A model generated the notes under the pieces. It made no database searches. It worked only from the letters and a program-made list of their open reading frames with translations, and was not told the DNA's origin. Below, piece after piece: positions 5,418-7,617 of a stretch of DNA of 7,617 nt (position 1 is its first letter; every line of letters starts with the position of its first letter). Position numbers and translations under genes: made by a program. Source of the DNA: Acidilobaceae archaeon (GTDB lineage Archaea > Thermoproteota > Thermoprotei_A > Sulfolobales > Acidilobaceae); NCBI GenBank assembly GCA_027081695.1, contig JALWJI010000010.1, positions 1 through 7,617 on the forward strand, in the 5' to 3' direction.

Positions 5418-6123
5418 TAGAGAAGAACTATGGAGCGAGGTTGTCGCGTCAATAGAAGATTTAGCACTGCATGGATGCTACGAGAAAGTAAACAGATACA
5501 TGAGTTTCAACACTGTCAATAAGCTACGTGTAAAAACAATACGGCTCCTCGGAGACAGCAAGCGCGTTCTCGATGCGGGTTGTGGACCCGGTACCTCTTC
5601 TATATTAATTGCAAAGATGAAGCCTCATACAATGCTCTATCTCCTGGATCCCTCTCTTAAAATGCTGAATATAGCTGTTAAGACGTTGACCAAGTCAGTA
5701 AATAGTGTAGATGTACGCCCGCTTGTAGGCAGATTCGAAAGAATACCTCTAAGAGATAACGAGGTAGATGGCATAACGGCGATGTTCAGCTTTAGAGACG
5801 CGCTTGACTTTGAGGAGGCGGTTGCCGAGTTTGCCCGGGTTCTAGGAGAAAACGGTAAACTGGCTATTCTCGATATCTATAGGCCTAGAAGGCTCGGAAG
5901 AATATTAGTCGAACTCTATTTTAGGATAATTGTTCCAATAGCCGTGATGCTGAGCAGGTGTGCTACTAGGATCACTAAGTACACTGACTTCCTAGAAACA
6001 ATTAATGTGATGCTTACAAAGGAGGAGTTAGAGGACTTGTTATCTAAATACTTTGAAAAAACTGTTACTTACAATATAGCTCCCGGACTTGCTATCTTCT
6101 ACGCTGAATCGCCTAAGATCTAA
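5410..6123 (+). CDS. Class I SAM-dependent methyltransferase, UbiE/MenG-like
   Basis: A 237-residue protein with a single Rossmann-type methyltransferase domain. Seen: motif I VLDAGCGPGT (residues 53-62), an acidic residue at the end of strand 2 (LYLLDPS, D80), a motif II/III region GRFERIPLRDNEVDGITAMF (107-126), then FSFRDALDFEEAV and RVLGENGKLAILDIYRP (about 143-159). The last part parallels the UbiE pattern of FGxRN followed by a C-terminal strand region, as does the closing segment with a hydrophobic stretch (ILVELYFRIIVPIAVMLS), TDFLETINVMLTKEELEDL and PGLAIFYAES. Inference: C-methylation of a quinone head group such as demethylmenaquinone, in the membrane-facing cytoplasm; a different small-molecule target cannot be excluded. 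The start is GTG 5410, since an in-frame TGA lies at 5401. Its 3' end overlaps the convergent acyl-CoA synthetase gene by 11 bases. It is divergent from xerA. Confidence 0.83.
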   Translation: MSSREELWSEVVASIEDLALHGCYEKVNRYMSFNTVNKLRVKTIRLLGDSKRVLDAGCGPGTSSILIAKMKPHTMLYLLDPSLKMLNIAVKTLTKSVNSVDVRPLVGRFERIPLRDNEVDGITAMFSFRDALDFEEAVAEFARVLGENGKLAILDIYRPRRLGRILVELYFRIIVPIAVMLSRCATRITKYTDFLETINVMLTKEELEDLLSKYFEKTVTYNIAPGLAIFYAESPKI

Positions 6124-7617
6124 GATGTTCTTTGAGTTTCTCTATGGCTGTTCTGACTTCTTCGATTGACTCTGGGTTATCCATTACTTCTGTCTTAAAC
6201 CTAGTTTCTCCCCTGAATAGTGCTTTTATTACCCTCCGCATTATTTTTCCGCTTCTAGTCCTTGGAAGGTCTCTAACAGGAATTATCGAGTAGGGGGTGA
6301 AGGGCTTGCCAAGATTATTGGCCACCCTCTTCTTTAGTTCTTCCTCGAGTTGCGCCGAGAACTCTTTCTTTGTAATAACAAAGCAGGAGACAACCTCTCC
6401 CTTTACGGGGTGTGGTACACCTATACAGGCTGACTCTACTATTTCTGGATGATCGTTCAGTATTGATTCGATTTCTGCAGGACCTATCCTTTTCCCTGCT
6501 ACCTTGATAACGTCGTCTGCACGTCCCAGAATGAACCAGTATCCGTCTTCATCAATATATGCAAGGTCGCCATGATACCATACTCCCGGGAACCTAGACC
6601 AATACGTCCTAATATACCTCTCCGGGTCTTTCCATAGCCCCCGCGTCATGCTCGGAGAAGGCTTCTTTACGACAAGATAGCCTGGCGATCCTCGCACCGG
6701 CTCTCCTGTATCGTCAAAAACGTCTGCATCCATGCCTAGTCCAGGCCCCCATAACGTACTTGGCTTAAGGTCTACGACGGGGCTAGGCAACAATATGCAT
6801 CCGAATATCTCAGTTCCCCCGCTTAGGTTAATCATTGGCGCCTTGTCTCCACCTACCTTTTCTACAACCCAGATCCATGTATCCGGATCTATAGGTTCCC
6901 CGGTGTTGCCCAGTATCCTTATCGACTCAACGTCGTTATTCTCAGTGGGCTCAGGCGTCAACGTCTTCAATAATCGTGCAACGGTAGCAGCAAAGCCAAA
7001 CTGTGTGACATTGTATTTTTCTATTAGCTCCCACACCCTTGTCTTCGAAGGATAATCTATAGCGCCTTCTACTACTAAGTGTTTAGAGCCCAGGAATTGT
7101 GCACCCATAACCTGCCATGGACCCATCATCCATCCTAGATCCGTTATCCACCAGAGCCTGTCATTGCCATTATCCCATACCGGCTTCGTGTCGAGGTTAT
7201 AGAAGTGCTCTTTCGCCGGCTGAATCACGGAGCCAATATGACTTATAACTGCTCCTTTAGGAGAACCCGTCGTTCCACTTGTGAAGAGTAGGAGGGCAGG
7301 ATGTTCCGGATCTAGCTCCTCTGGTTCCCGAGAAGCTCTTTTTCCTCGTATTGCATCATCATATGATATTATCCTGTCATCTTCGGGCATATCAGTTGTC
7401 TTTCCTCTACGCGCTACGATAATGTATTCGGATATGCGTCCCGAGATTTCATCGGCCTTTAGTGCTCTATCAAGTAGCGTTATCTTTTTGCCCCGTCTAA
7501 AATAATAGTCGCCTGTAAAAAGAATCCGTGCATTCGATGACTTAATACGCTCTGCGACTGCTCCAGGCGCGAAGCCTGAGAATATAGGGCTCGCGATAGC
7601 CCCTATCCTCATAGCAG
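6113..7617 (-). CDS. AMP-forming acetyl/acyl-CoA synthetase, missing its N-terminus at the window edge
   Basis: The frame stays open to the right edge; the first visible Met (7612-7610) is internal, since Ala-Met-Arg-Ile-Gly-Ala matches the family's 'ACxRIGA' segment, so roughly 120-150 N-terminal residues lie outside. The 501 or so visible residues cover most of the adenylate-forming fold. Seen (numbered from that Met): P-loop LLLFTSGTTGSPKG (107-120), the region TDLGWMMGPW (157-166), adenine-binding SGGTEIFG (264-271), YHGDLAYIDEDG with D349, ILGRADDVIKVAGKRIGP with R364 at the hinge, and the catalytic lysine K456 in PRTRSGKIMRR. It makes acyl-CoA from a carboxylate, ATP and CoA through an acyl-AMP. 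The Trp of TWWQTE, which limits the pocket to acetate in true acetyl-CoA synthetases, is absent (NLSGGTE), so a larger acyl substrate is likely. It is convergent with the methyltransferase gene and overlaps its end by 11 bases. Confidence 0.93.
   Translation of the reverse strand, partial: AMRIGAIASPIFSGFAPGAVAERIKSSNARILFTGDYYFRRGKKITLLDRALKADEISGRISEYIIVARRGKTTDMPEDDRIISYDDAIRGKRASREPEELDPEHPALLLFTSGTTGSPKGAVISHIGSVIQPAKEHFYNLDTKPVWDNGNDRLWWITDLGWMMGPWQVMGAQFLGSKHLVVEGAIDYPSKTRVWELIEKYNVTQFGFAATVARLLKTLTPEPTENNDVESIRILGNTGEPIDPDTWIWVVEKVGGDKAPMINLSGGTEIFGCILLPSPVVDLKPSTLWGPGLGMDADVFDDTGEPVRGSPGYLVVKKPSPSMTRGLWKDPERYIRTYWSRFPGVWYHGDLAYIDEDGYWFILGRADDVIKVAGKRIGPAEIESILNDHPEIVESACIGVPHPVKGEVVSCFVITKKEFSAQLEEELKKRVANNLGKPFTPYSIIPVRDLPRTRSGKIMRRVIKALFRGETRFKTEVMDNPESIEEVRTAIEKLKEHLRS

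Overview
The window reads as chromosomal DNA from a hyperthermophilic archaeon, most likely a member of the Thermoproteota (crenarchaea) close to the Desulfurococcales. The evidence is an archaeal Sm protein followed by zinc-binding ribosomal protein eL37, an archaeal XerA-type recombinase, GGTG/GGAGG-type ribosome binding sites, many GTG starts, AGA/AGG and ATA codon preference, AT-rich TATA boxes and a GC-rich tRNA with an encoded CCA end. The exact genus is not resolved.

Layout from left to right. Positions 1-394 (+) hold the 3' end of an Sm-like gene and rpl37e, a translation-linked pair 14 bases apart. Positions 534-1676 (+) encode an M24 metallopeptidase (Xaa-Pro peptidase or prolidase) with its own TATA box. 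Positions 1677-1870 are intergenic and hold a GC-rich, foldable stretch plus a T-rich terminator for the tRNA. Positions 1871-1958 (-) are tRNA-Leu(UAA), without an intron. Positions 2160-3191 (+) encode a compact acyl-CoA dehydrogenase. Positions 3252-4286 (+) encode a membrane-anchored extracytoplasmic protein rich in N-glycosylation sequons that ends in a CPHC thioredoxin-fold domain. Positions 4307-5293 (-) encode XerA. Divergent from it, 5410-6123 (+) encode a UbiE-like methyltransferase. Positions 6113-7617 (-) hold most of an AMP-forming acetyl/acyl-CoA synthetase, whose N-terminus lies beyond the window.

Most genes look like single transcription units, and only Sm-eL37 is a clear operon. 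The acyl-CoA synthetase, the acyl-CoA dehydrogenase and perhaps the quinone-type methyltransferase could all belong to acyl-CoA and respiratory-quinone metabolism, but they are on different strands and not co-transcribed, so this is only a loose thematic link. The thioredoxin-like protein would act outside the cytoplasmic membrane, and XerA acts on the chromosome.

I see no convincing new multi-gene system, CRISPR array, insertion sequence or defence island. The best items for a second look are the GC-rich structured intergenic stretch near 1700-1790, a dif-like half-site beside xerA, the unusually short acyl-CoA dehydrogenase, the sequon-dense thioredoxin-like protein, and the altered acyl pocket of the synthetase.
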